Shown: positions 9,101-18,900 of the stretch, in pieces
Layout: the number at the start of each line of letters is the position of its first letter
Position numbering within the stretch: position 1 is the stretch's first letter
IMG/VR virus record: IMGVR_UViG_3300034107_000136
Coordinates: 37,710 to 101,709 of that record
Source: a virus
Direction: 5' to 3' (one strand)
DNA: 64,000 nt
Notes under the pieces: generated by a model
Seen by the model: only the letters and a program-made list of their open reading frames with translations
Told to the model about the DNA's origin: nothing
The model's database searches: none
Position numbers and translations under genes: made by a program

Positions 9101-12100
9101 TTTGGTTCAGCATTTTTAAAAAGTAAAGAACCAGAAACATTACTTCGTTCTCAATTTATGTCATCTGTACCAGAGATTGGTTCTGAATTATCTTTAGGAG
9201 CGTTAAGGTCTTTTTCTGCCGAAGGTACTGATGTAGTGAGACACCTAGCAGATAGTAAAATAAGAAAGGAGGCTGAAAAAGCATCTTATGAGTTAGGTGT
9301 AGATCAAAAGAGACAAAAAAGAGATGCAGCAAGATTAAGAAAGGCAGAAACTGTTGGACTACCATCTTGGTCACCAGAACATAAATATCGTAGTCCAGTT
9401 GGTGGAGCAACTGGAATAGATGCGTGGATGGAAGATACTAGACGATCAATTGAACAAGGAAAAGCAGGTATTAAAAAAAGCAAATCAAAGATAAGGGATT
9501 ACAGGAAATTAAATCCAACCATCATTAGATTAAAAACTCCTGCTGGAACAATTCGTGCAAATCTTGATGATATTGTTCCACAAATTGAGCAGCAGTATGG
9601 AACTTCAGGTTCGTCTTATCAAGTTCAAGAACAAGAAAGAATTCTTAATAACGCAAGAATAAAAGTAAGTGGTAAGTCAACAGATAAAAATGGAATTACC
9701 ACTTTAGATGCTGAATTGATAGAATCCTTTGGATTAAATAAGGGTGGAACAATTCCAGGATCAGGAAATACAGATACAGTTCCAGCAATGCTTACACCAG
9801 GAGAATTTGTAGTAAATAAAAAAGCAACACAATCTAATATTGATCTATTACATGCAATCAACAGTAATGGCGATTCTCAATCAATGAAAAAATTTAACAA
9901 GGGTGGAATGATTGGTGACGTTCAATATTTTGCAGAGGGTGGTGAGGCTCAATCAGATAGAGGTAGTGCATCTGGATCTGGGGCATACAAAGCAGAAACA
10001 AGAAGAGTTATGGCTGTTGGTTGGGACAGTCTACAAACAGAATTAGACATTTTAAAAGAAATGAAAAAAAATAATGAACTTAATGAAACTCAAGTTAAAG
10101 CATTTTCTCAAGGAGAAACATCCCATATAACTCCAGAAGTTGGTCCAAATGGAGGAAAGATGTGGAGGCCATCAAATATGATGGCAGACTTGGGATTAAT
10201 CAATAATTACATTGAAGCACAAAAAGGTACATCTAAAAAAGCATTAGGAAATGCTAAATTGTTTGATGAAATTCAAAGCAAAACAAGTCTTTCCGCAGAA
10301 CGTTTGCGTGCAGAATTAGACTTACTTTCACGAGGATTCCATGCAACAACAAAAGAATCTGCTATGGCATTACGAGCACTCTCTCAAGTTGGTGATCAAA
10401 CCGGACAAAAAATAGCAGTTAGTAGAGTTTTAGATGCTAGATTACAGGGAACATTCTATGACACCTTAAATGCACCAGAAAGACAATACCGTTCAGACCT
10501 TCCAGTAGAAGAAAAATTTGGCAAGCGTAGTAAGCGTAGTAAGCCTGATAGAAACATTCCTCAGCCTGAAACTAGAGATCCAATGCGTCCACCAAAGTTA
10601 TCAGCACAAGAAGCGGATAAAATTAAAAGAAACGCAGAAAGAGAAGCAAGGTCTAGTCTTGGAATAGCACCGCACAGAGGATTTAGTGCAAGTCAAGGTG
10701 GAGGAGGGTATGATCAAAACGATATATTCATTCCTCAACAAGTTATAGATGAGGAATCTAAAAAAATAAGAACTAGAGAGTATGACAAAAGAAATAAGGA
10801 GCATGGAAGAGAACAAGCAAGATTAATTGCAGCATCAAAACAAAGCGAAATGAATCAGCCAACTCCACCAACTCCACCAACTCCACCAGAAATAGATGCA
10901 GATAAGCAAGGTAAAAGAGCAAAAATGGGTAGAGGAATGGCAAAGGCTGGTGGTGTCATAGGAATGGCATCCATGCTTCCCTTTATGATGCAAGATCAAG
11001 AAGGTAAGTTTATGGGCATGGATGCAAACATGCTTGGCATGGGAATGATGGGTGCAGGAATGGCTATGCCAGCAATAGGAAGTGCTATGAGTGCAGGTGG
11101 TGGTGCTGGAATGCTTGCAGGAGGTGGTGTGCTTGCAACCCTTGCTCCAGTGTTAGCCCCACTCGCTGCTGCCGCTGCTGTTGCTGGCGTTGGCTTGATG
11201 TTGTGGAGAAAAAACATTGATGAGACTTCTAAAGAAACATCTAAGTTAGCATCTAATGTTGGAGTAACAGCAAACTCTTTAGGAGAAGTATCAAAAATAT
11301 TAGGAGTCTCAACTCCATCTCAAAGACAAGCCCAAATGAACTTAGGAATAACAAAAGAAGATATTCAAAATCAAGAAATAATTTCTCCAATTCTTCAAAG
11401 TGAAGGTGGTCAAAAGTTTATTGAAGAATTAAAAACTGCAACATCTGAAGAAAGATTTAAGAAATTAGCAGATTACACTAAAGCGGCTATTGCCTCAGGA
11501 ATGATGGACAAGTCAATGGCTTCAACATTTGCTAAGGGGGTCAGCCTTTCATTAAACGATGTTCTTCTTGGAAGAAGAATGATGCCAGTTATATCTGGTC
11601 AAAAGATTGGCAGTGGTGGAATGATGTCCATAGCAGATGAAAGAATTTCTGCTCTTAATAAATCCTCAGAAATAAAAAGAGTTGCAGCAGCAAGCGGAGA
11701 ATCTCGAACTATCACAACTGCTGACGCGGCCTATACAGTAGGAGCAACAACTCAAGTAATATCTGATCTTTCTAATGTTATTGCTTTGGCTAGAGAGGAG
11801 TACGATAAGGGAACAATATCATTTGAAAAGATGAGATCAACAGTAGACAAGGCAACTGCTTCTCAGAATGAATACAGCAGTATGCTTACAAAAGCAATTT
11901 CTGGGTCTATGGAGCAAGGTGGAACCAGACAAGCACTTAATGATGCTCTTGTCACTATGGGTGTTGATCCAGAAAAAATATCAACATTTAAGAATGCTAT
12001 GGATATAGGTGTGGGCGGTCTTGGAGTAAGTGCTTTTCAACAAGAACAAACAAAAAGAATTTTGACAGAAAAGGGAATGTCTGGAAACATAGTTACTAAT

Positions 12101-15100
12101 CCAAATGCAATCGGCAGTAGTAGAAGTGCGGCATATGGTGCAAGATTCTCTAATTTAACTGGAAGCACAAAATCTTTTGAAAATTATCAAGCAGCAAAAG
12201 ATCAAGCAGCAAAAGATGAAAGTGCCATTGTAAATGCTCAAACTTCAGGATTAGCAGAGCAATTACTTCAAGCCGTTGCTGCTAATAAGATTACAATAGA
12301 TCAAGCAAATTTAATTTCAGAACAAGTAAAAACTGGATCAAAATTTGGAATGGATCTTGTTCGTGAGTTTAATGCAGGAGCAAAAGATTTAGGAGGAACC
12401 TTAAATGCATTATTTGTAGCCTCATCAAGAACAGCAGATATTGCTGGAGTTAGCGATGCTAAGGTTATGGGAATTTCACAAAAAGATAGGTATATTTCCG
12501 CTGGTGCAGCATTTGGACGTAAAGGTGGAGATGTTGATCAGTATGCTGCTTTAATTGAAAGCATTCCTTCACAAAAAAGAATAGACATAATTACAACATT
12601 TAACGGATTGACATATGAGCAACAATCAAAGCAAATAGCAGATATGACTCAGTTATCGGCAATTGGTGGAGCAGAAAATACTGGAAAACTTCAATCCTCA
12701 GATTTTTATCAAGGACAACTAAAAGCAGGGAAAACTGGAGGAATTGTTGATAGAGCGAAGGGTGCCGCTGCCGCAGGAGTTGGAGAAGATTACCTAAATG
12801 TAATGGCTACCATTTCAGCAGAAGACAACGGTGTTCCTATTTCATCAAAAGAATATAACTCTAGATCTAAGTTAGTTTTGAAATCATTAAAAGATTTTAG
12901 TTCTAATGACAAAATAAAAAAACAAGAGGCTGGAATAGTTTTACTACAGCAAATTGAAAATCCAGATGGTAAAAAAATAACAGCGGCTGAAGCAGAAAAA
13001 GGAATGCAAGACTTGATGAAAAAATTTGGAAAAGGAAAGACATTAAATCTTCCACCCACAATATTTAGAAAAGTTATAATTTTACAATCAAAGATCCTAG
13101 GACTACAACAAATGATAGATGCAAAAAGACTAGCACTATCAACTGCTAGCGGCGAGGGGGCACGAGATTTAAGGTTATCACTTAGAGCAGACGAAAACCA
13201 ACAAGTTGGAATTGATGAACAAATTTTATCTGAGTATAATCAATCAGGAGTTACTGGTGGTGGAGATGGAGAAGGAAGCAAAGATGGTGGTGGAGGTGGA
13301 TCAAAAGCCAATCCCCTACTAGACTTAAAAAAATCTATTCTTGATCAAATTAAAATGTATGTTGATATCAATGCAACAATGAAAAAACTGAATGATCAAA
13401 AATATAAGTTTTCAGATATGATATCAGGCAAGGGTGGAGTGCTTAACAGACTGCGAGGATTAAAAGGTAATGCTGGGGGTCTTAGTGATTCAGTCATTGA
13501 TGCTATTTCAGGTATGGGTCCAGATGCAGCAAAGAAATGGATTGAAAAAAATACTAAGGGTGGAAAACTTACCAAAGAAGGACAAAATCAAGCGGATCTT
13601 TTAAATTCAGGTAAAATTAGGGGAACCATAGAAGGTAATCTTGCAGAATTTAGAGGAGCAAGAGCACAAAGAAAAGCATACAGAAACCTCAGGGGTAGAG
13701 GATTAGATAATTCTGTAGTTCAAGCAATTGCAGGAGATCCAGAAAAAGCAAAAGAACTTGAGGTTCTTCAAGCAAGAGTAAATGCTGGAATAAAGAAATC
13801 AGTAAAGGACATGAATGCCTTTATTAATTCACAAATAAAGGCAACTAAGGAGGCAGAACTTCTTGCAAGAGCACAAGATCCTCTTCAAACTAAAATAGAC
13901 GATTTAACAATGGCACATAGAATAGACAGTGTAGTAATTAATAAACAAATTAAAATATATGAAGATCAAATTACTGCAATAAATAAAGAAATAACTGCGA
14001 TACAAGAGTTAAATTCTAAGGATCAAAATAGAATTAGAGATCTTGATCGTCAAAAAGAAATTATTAATCGTCAGATTGAAATACTTAATCGTGCAAACGA
14101 ATTAGATCAAAGAAGAGCAGATGCATTAAGAAGAGAAGATGATATAAGAAATAGAGCAGCAGATTCTTTAAATCATGAATTAGATATTATGTCTAAGCAA
14201 GAACAAAAAATACAAGATGCATACAATAAAAGAATTAAGGCTCTTGACGAAGTTGCAAAGATTAATGACTACATCATTAATCAACAAAAGAGCCAACTTG
14301 GATTAGCCGATGCATTGAGTCGTGGAGACATTTCAGCAGCAGTATCAGTGCAGCAAGATATGCAAGCAGGCAATGCTCAATTTGCTACTGAGCAAATGCG
14401 CTCTGGCCTTCAAACTGGGGTAGACAATCAAATTGCAGGCTTAACAACTACTGGTGGATTAACTAGAGATCAAGCAGAAGCACAAATTTCTGCTATCAAA
14501 GAGCAGTCATATCAAACAAGTTTATTAATTCGTGATATTGAAGATGCAATTTATCAAAGAAACCTTCAAATGATTCCATTAAAAGATAGTCAATTAGTAA
14601 TTGATAATCAAATTAGAGTTATTCAAGATGCAATGTATGTCAGAGAAACAAGTATTATTGAAATACAAAATGGTAAACTTGCTAATGCACAGAAGCAACT
14701 AGACAAAGAATTAGAAATTAAAACAGCCTTAGACGATAAGTTCAATAGCCAAGTGGCAGATTATGAATTACAAAAAGATATAGTAGACATGATTGACGCA
14801 CAAAGCACTGCTGTTGCACAACTTTCACGACATTACGAAGTTATTGCCAATCAAATTGATAATATTAATAAACTTGCTGCTAAAGCAACAAGTGAAATTA
14901 AAAAGCCAATAGAGAAGACAAATGAAACAGAAACAGACTTTAATGAAAGATATAAAAGATATGAAGATAGGATCTCTGCAATTGAAGCAAAAAGAGCAGC
15001 AGATGCGGCAGCAGTAGTAGCATCAATGACTCCAGTAAATAAGGCTGTTGGAGGATTGATTGGAGATGGAGCAAGAGATTCAATTCCTGCCATGCTTACC

Positions 15101-15397
15101 CCTGGAGAATTTGTAATGCGTAAAGCATCTGTGCAAAAATATGGATCATCAATGCTTGAAAAAATGAATATGGGTGCGTTTGAAATGCCAAGGTACAACG
15201 TTCAAGGACCACAAGAACAGACTAAGGCATCAAACACAAATAATACAAGCATTAACGCTCCAGTGTATAATACTTATAGTGTCAACGTCAACGTTCCAAA
15301 TACCAATGCTGATCCAGATGTTATTGCCAATAAGGTTATGATGAGAATGACGCAAATAGATAACTCAAACATAAGGAGTCTCCGTGGCAACAAGTAA
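6107..15397 (+). CDS. Tail tape measure protein
   Basis: 3,096 residues, very long for a tape measure. The N-terminal 550 residues hold the typical TP901-type tape measure region (ATGATNEKLMAATEQTLRFA, TMEDMSVAIPRV). Hydrophobic segments lie near residues 540-570 and 1610-1705. A module with core PAMLTPGEFV occurs three times (near residues 690, 1228 and 2995); the first two copies are each followed by FNKGG and VQYFA. A long charged coiled-coil region covers about residues 2590-2960. It sets tail length and is injected with the DNA. No peptidase or lysozyme domain was recognised. Confidence 0.93.
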   Translation: MADVNAIINIDINSSSALVNLKRLESQIDQFNRSVSTSNATAAASQQSLNRALLDGINNTGLFTSKIIPVESSMKRFSRSLDEGRLSLGEYTRYAGSQLPGLSKVFRKEFDSIEQVATSRVKSMQTQYLALGKTVDGVTRAISSTPTGLAKGMATDLAMTQQRQQIFNKLLDDGSTKLLNWGKNTQWAGRQLMVGFSLPLAAFGAAAAKTFMEIDKATISLKRVYGDLSTTKEELDSNVEAVKGLGKEYTKYGITLAETISLSGRAAATGATNEKLMAATEQTLRFATLGQMDYNQALDTTISLQTAFAISNEDLGKTVDYLNAVENQTILTMEDMSVAIPRVATVVKGLGGSVQDLAVMMTAMREGGVSAENAANGLKSGLASLINPTKRASESLADMGVNLKGIINQNKGDLMGIVTEFGTAINKLDEFSRQQVLEQVFGKFQYARMSALFTNITKDAGQAARAMDLAGMSAEDLAKISEKELGQISESTSVKFQASMEKLKISIAPIGEAFLKGITPVVDMVSKIADAFNNLPDGVKNAIAVLTGVVAGIGPVLLMTIGLLGNGIANITKFVQFIRKSLAGIKGDASAFTYLAQGELEAVTASKALEGSAVNLTDKLLLQRGAVVGLTAEYERFARAAGIARAEMGLVSGAPMPSGGGRQAIPVPRIRKNTGGTIPGVGSTDTVPAMLTPGEFVINKKATAQNLPLLHAINDGKGMGGFNKGGQIPGVQYFAMAGKVLPKPKNVTVPKGTQSPQMTHTTPKPILSTIGTAMPQRILGSARGRVAQRLANAGIPVELLTDAWIRSPFNQKLKSKVQGSTITDWVEDLKDSQLGPAYRRAEIRASDLREELRGSFLSENTYTQEDFGNIIEDAAKRIKPSFSPAIDSAYLPKPEVLREYSEQLESAGFYLQKNEANGKNYIVDSTEVEKRQMASSSYPLTRNKGGLIPGGEVTQSRPFYGVFNAKTIDMFKNWIGTHSEAIPALRQTILKDPKMKSMFGSAFLKSKEPETLLRSQFMSSVPEIGSELSLGALRSFSAEGTDVVRHLADSKIRKEAEKASYELGVDQKRQKRDAARLRKAETVGLPSWSPEHKYRSPVGGATGIDAWMEDTRRSIEQGKAGIKKSKSKIRDYRKLNPTIIRLKTPAGTIRANLDDIVPQIEQQYGTSGSSYQVQEQERILNNARIKVSGKSTDKNGITTLDAELIESFGLNKGGTIPGSGNTDTVPAMLTPGEFVVNKKATQSNIDLLHAINSNGDSQSMKKFNKGGMIGDVQYFAEGGEAQSDRGSASGSGAYKAETRRVMAVGWDSLQTELDILKEMKKNNELNETQVKAFSQGETSHITPEVGPNGGKMWRPSNMMADLGLINNYIEAQKGTSKKALGNAKLFDEIQSKTSLSAERLRAELDLLSRGFHATTKESAMALRALSQVGDQTGQKIAVSRVLDARLQGTFYDTLNAPERQYRSDLPVEEKFGKRSKRSKPDRNIPQPETRDPMRPPKLSAQEADKIKRNAEREARSSLGIAPHRGFSASQGGGGYDQNDIFIPQQVIDEESKKIRTREYDKRNKEHGREQARLIAASKQSEMNQPTPPTPPTPPEIDADKQGKRAKMGRGMAKAGGVIGMASMLPFMMQDQEGKFMGMDANMLGMGMMGAGMAMPAIGSAMSAGGGAGMLAGGGVLATLAPVLAPLAAAAAVAGVGLMLWRKNIDETSKETSKLASNVGVTANSLGEVSKILGVSTPSQRQAQMNLGITKEDIQNQEIISPILQSEGGQKFIEELKTATSEERFKKLADYTKAAIASGMMDKSMASTFAKGVSLSLNDVLLGRRMMPVISGQKIGSGGMMSIADERISALNKSSEIKRVAAASGESRTITTADAAYTVGATTQVISDLSNVIALAREEYDKGTISFEKMRSTVDKATASQNEYSSMLTKAISGSMEQGGTRQALNDALVTMGVDPEKISTFKNAMDIGVGGLGVSAFQQEQTKRILTEKGMSGNIVTNPNAIGSSRSAAYGARFSNLTGSTKSFENYQAAKDQAAKDESAIVNAQTSGLAEQLLQAVAANKITIDQANLISEQVKTGSKFGMDLVREFNAGAKDLGGTLNALFVASSRTADIAGVSDAKVMGISQKDRYISAGAAFGRKGGDVDQYAALIESIPSQKRIDIITTFNGLTYEQQSKQIADMTQLSAIGGAENTGKLQSSDFYQGQLKAGKTGGIVDRAKGAAAAGVGEDYLNVMATISAEDNGVPISSKEYNSRSKLVLKSLKDFSSNDKIKKQEAGIVLLQQIENPDGKKITAAEAEKGMQDLMKKFGKGKTLNLPPTIFRKVIILQSKILGLQQMIDAKRLALSTASGEGARDLRLSLRADENQQVGIDEQILSEYNQSGVTGGGDGEGSKDGGGGGSKANPLLDLKKSILDQIKMYVDINATMKKLNDQKYKFSDMISGKGGVLNRLRGLKGNAGGLSDSVIDAISGMGPDAAKKWIEKNTKGGKLTKEGQNQADLLNSGKIRGTIEGNLAEFRGARAQRKAYRNLRGRGLDNSVVQAIAGDPEKAKELEVLQARVNAGIKKSVKDMNAFINSQIKATKEAELLARAQDPLQTKIDDLTMAHRIDSVVINKQIKIYEDQITAINKEITAIQELNSKDQNRIRDLDRQKEIINRQIEILNRANELDQRRADALRREDDIRNRAADSLNHELDIMSKQEQKIQDAYNKRIKALDEVAKINDYIINQQKSQLGLADALSRGDISAAVSVQQDMQAGNAQFATEQMRSGLQTGVDNQIAGLTTTGGLTRDQAEAQISAIKEQSYQTSLLIRDIEDAIYQRNLQMIPLKDSQLVIDNQIRVIQDAMYVRETSIIEIQNGKLANAQKQLDKELEIKTALDDKFNSQVADYELQKDIVDMIDAQSTAVAQLSRHYEVIANQIDNINKLAAKATSEIKKPIEKTNETETDFNERYKRYEDRISAIEAKRAADAAAVVASMTPVNKAVGGLIGDGARDSIPAMLTPGEFVMRKASVQKYGSSMLEKMNMGAFEMPRYNVQGPQEQTKASNTNNTSINAPVYNTYSVNVNVPNTNADPDVIANKVMMRMTQIDNSNIRSLRGNK

Positions 15398-15971
15398 TTA
15401 TTTGGAAGGTAGAACGAGATGGTCTAGACCACAAGGACTGCTCTTCTCTGATAATGCAGGAACTCTTAGTAATGGCATCTTTGTTCCGCAGGGATCTGAG
15501 GCAGACGGTGATTTTATTATCCCCTCCGATCATAATCGTGGAGCAATAAACTTAACTCAACAAAGAATAGAGAATAGACTGAGAACTATTAATGGAACGA
15601 TGCGTTCGTACCATGTAGCAGACAAGATAAACCTTTCTGTTTCTTGGCAGAATCTACCATCTAGGGCACACTCGCAAGAAGAATCTTATAATGCTAATGG
15701 CATATACGATGGGACTGGAATTGAATATACCGCCGATGCAGGCGCGGGTGGAGTTGAAATGCTTGAATGGTATCAGAATCACTCTGGACCATTCTATGTA
15801 TATCTATCCTATGACAAATACATCAACTTTGAAGAAAATAGATATGATCACTTGAATCAATACAGTCAAGTTATCCACATGTTCTTCTCTTCTTTTGATT
15901 ACACAATATCAAAACGTGGTGCAACTAACCATGACTTGTGGGACATAAGTTTATCCTTGGAAGAGGTTTAA
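15384..15971 (+). CDS. Tail tip protein, distal-tail (Dit)-like position
   Basis: 195 residues from a GTG start that overlaps the end of the tape measure gene by 14 bases; the ribosome site AAGGAG lies inside that gene. It is rich in aromatic and beta-strand residues (FYVYLSYDKY, VIHMFFSSFDYTISKRG). The first gene after the tape measure usually encodes the distal tail protein that joins tube and tip, so that is the best guess. Confidence 0.7.
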   Translation: MATSNYLEGRTRWSRPQGLLFSDNAGTLSNGIFVPQGSEADGDFIIPSDHNRGAINLTQQRIENRLRTINGTMRSYHVADKINLSVSWQNLPSRAHSQEESYNANGIYDGTGIEYTADAGAGGVEMLEWYQNHSGPFYVYLSYDKYINFEENRYDHLNQYSQVIHMFFSSFDYTISKRGATNHDLWDISLSLEEV

Positions 15972-15972
15972 G

Positions 15973-18900
15973 ATGTTTCAGTCAGATGCGCTGAAAGATC
16001 ATCTACAGACTTCCTATACCATTGAAAACAAGTCACTAGTTTTTGCTGAGTGGAATCTTAATCAACCAGAAAATATAGCGAGGATTGGCAACTATCGCTA
16101 CAGACCTAGCGGTGGCGTCGTTGATGCTCAATTCGCTACAGTGCCGCTAACATACGATATCAACGATGCTGGTGGGTATTACACAGGAGCAACAGATGCA
16201 GACATTGTTGTTGATGGTGGGTATGATGACAATGGAGATCCTATAAGTTTTACTACCGCTAAAGATAAGATGCAGATGCTTTACTCACTTGAAGATTGTT
16301 TTAATCCGTTCAGACCAAGATCTGGAATAAACAAGATGATTTATTTGGGACTATCTGGAGCGGGGTATACAGAATCACAATACATTGCAAACTTTGGATC
16401 AGATTCTGCAACAAGACCAAGATACTATTTGTCATCAAAGTACGATCAATTTAAATATTGGACATCATATAGAACTCAAGACGGTGTGGAGTATGGCGTA
16501 TCTAAAACAATGTTTAATGGAAGATCATATATTGACGATGCAGTTCCCTTTGTTGTATACAACGAAAACATAACAGCAAATAGAATTGTTATCAAAATGC
16601 AGACAAACGTAGGAGAAACAAATCTTGGAGATATTCGTGTAGGAGAGACTACAATTCCAGATCCTCTCTACGGTGTTGCCAATCAAACAACTCCCGTTAG
16701 GTGGCGGGTAGAGGTGCTCAAGGGTACTTCTTGGATAGAGGTAGCATCCTTTGATGAGAACTCTCTTCGTTCTGATGGAACAGCAATAATACAATCTGAT
16801 GGATATGTAGAACTTGCATACGGATTACAGTTGCCAAATGAATATAAGGATATCTTTGTTTATGCTGGTGAAATATCTTCGTTTGATAGTCTTCCAACTA
16901 GCGCACCAAACGGGTATGCATATTTATTAAAAGATAATTCTGATGACAAGGGTATTTTTTATATATACAATGAAGTAGATAGTGAGTGGGTAGGGTTAGA
17001 CCCACAATACACTTGGGACATAGCAGACAATTTTGTTAGTAAGAATAGCAAATTTGTAACTGATTTGACTAATCCAGATTATTTTTGGGATCAAGGTAAA
17101 AAAGTATATAGAGACATTGAAGTATTTAAGGGCATAAGAATTGTAGTTGCAACAATGAATAAGCCGAATTGTACTTTTGACCTTATTGAATTATCCCCTC
17201 GTCTATCTGCTGATCTTACTGATCGTGTTCAAGACTTTAGCATTACGAGGACTCTTTCTGATTTGGGTAATGGAAAGATTCCTGTAGGATCTTTGCTTGC
17301 TGGTACTGGTCAAATAAACGTTAACGATAATGATTTTGCTTTCGTACAAAATAATTCATTTAATGAAATAACTTCTCAAGGAAGCATTGTATCAAAATAC
17401 TTATTGACACATGTAAAGTTTATGTTTTATGATGTGATAAGAAACGTTGACTCATATGATTACTATGTTCCTATAAAGACAATGTATTCTGAAGGTCTTC
17501 CTCAATCTCAAGGTAACTTTGATCAGATCTCTATAAACCTAAGAGATGCATATTTAATTCTTGAAGCAAGTCCTGCTCCATCCTTAATGCTTACAGACAT
17601 TTCTTTAAGTGCTGCAATAATGATTCTACTGGATTACATAGGTTTTAGCAACTACGTCTTTAAAAGAATTCAAGGGGTGCCAGACCCAGTTATTCCTTAT
17701 TTCTTTGTTGCACCAAATCAAAACGTTGCAGAAGTTCTTACTCAATTAGCAGTTGCAACTCAGAGTGCAATGTTCTTTGATGAGTATAATAATTTTGTTT
17801 TGATGACAAAAGAATATTTGTTACCAGATATCGGAGGAAGAGATTTAGATATAACGTTATTTGGTAACAAAGTAGATTCAATGTTACCAAACATTATTCA
17901 AGTATCTTCATCAAATAAAAGTGTTAACAATAATGGTCAAATAAACTATACTCAAAGATATATTCAAAGAACATATGGGTCAACTCGTCAATCCATGTAT
18001 AGTGATGAGTTTAAGACTTGGGTATATACTCCAACATTAATGTGGGAAGTTACAGGAGATCAAACTACTAAAGCAATAAATGAAACTGCTACTGAACAAT
18101 CTTCCTATTCGTTATCAGCAATGCCGTTAAATTCTAATCTCACAGCAGACGTTCCAACAGTGATAAACAACACAATGACCAACAATATACTTGACGTGGG
18201 CGAATCTATCTACTATATTGCTAGGTACAATGGATTCTTTTACGCTAATGGAGAGATAATAAAGTATGATGCAGTAGAGTATTCAATAACTGGACAAGCA
18301 ACACCATTGTGGATAAACAATGTTCAAGAATATCAAAACTACTTCCTAAATATTCCATTTAACGGAAAGATGTATCCAACAGGAAAGATAAGAATATATT
18401 CAGAACCAGAGTATATTGTTGTTGGAGGAGTGACGGTAATGAGTCCTGGCCCTGCTAAGATTCACGGTAGAGGTCAATTTGGAACAACCATAACAAATCA
18501 CGATGCTGGAATCAATACTTATTGGACAGATTCTAATAATGTGTATGGATGTCAGCAGCAAGGTAACTATATTTATAGTGCTGATCAAGTTGTTAATTAT
18601 CCATTAGGATTAGAAAAGAATACTGCTGCTGGTATAAGTAATGCAAAAGCAAGAGAAAGTTCTAGAAACGGTATTATAAAGAATACAACCTCTCAAGTCT
18701 ATTGGACAGAAAGACAAGTAAATGAATTTACAACAGCACAATCTGGAACTGTTCAATCTTCTGCACTAGTTTTTACTGGTCCAAACTTTGATACAGGAGT
18801 TTCGCCAAGAGATTATGTTTCTTATATACACAAGCCACTAGACAATGCCTATAAGCATTTTGGAACAAGAATGAGAATTATAGGTAAGATTGAAGCGGGT

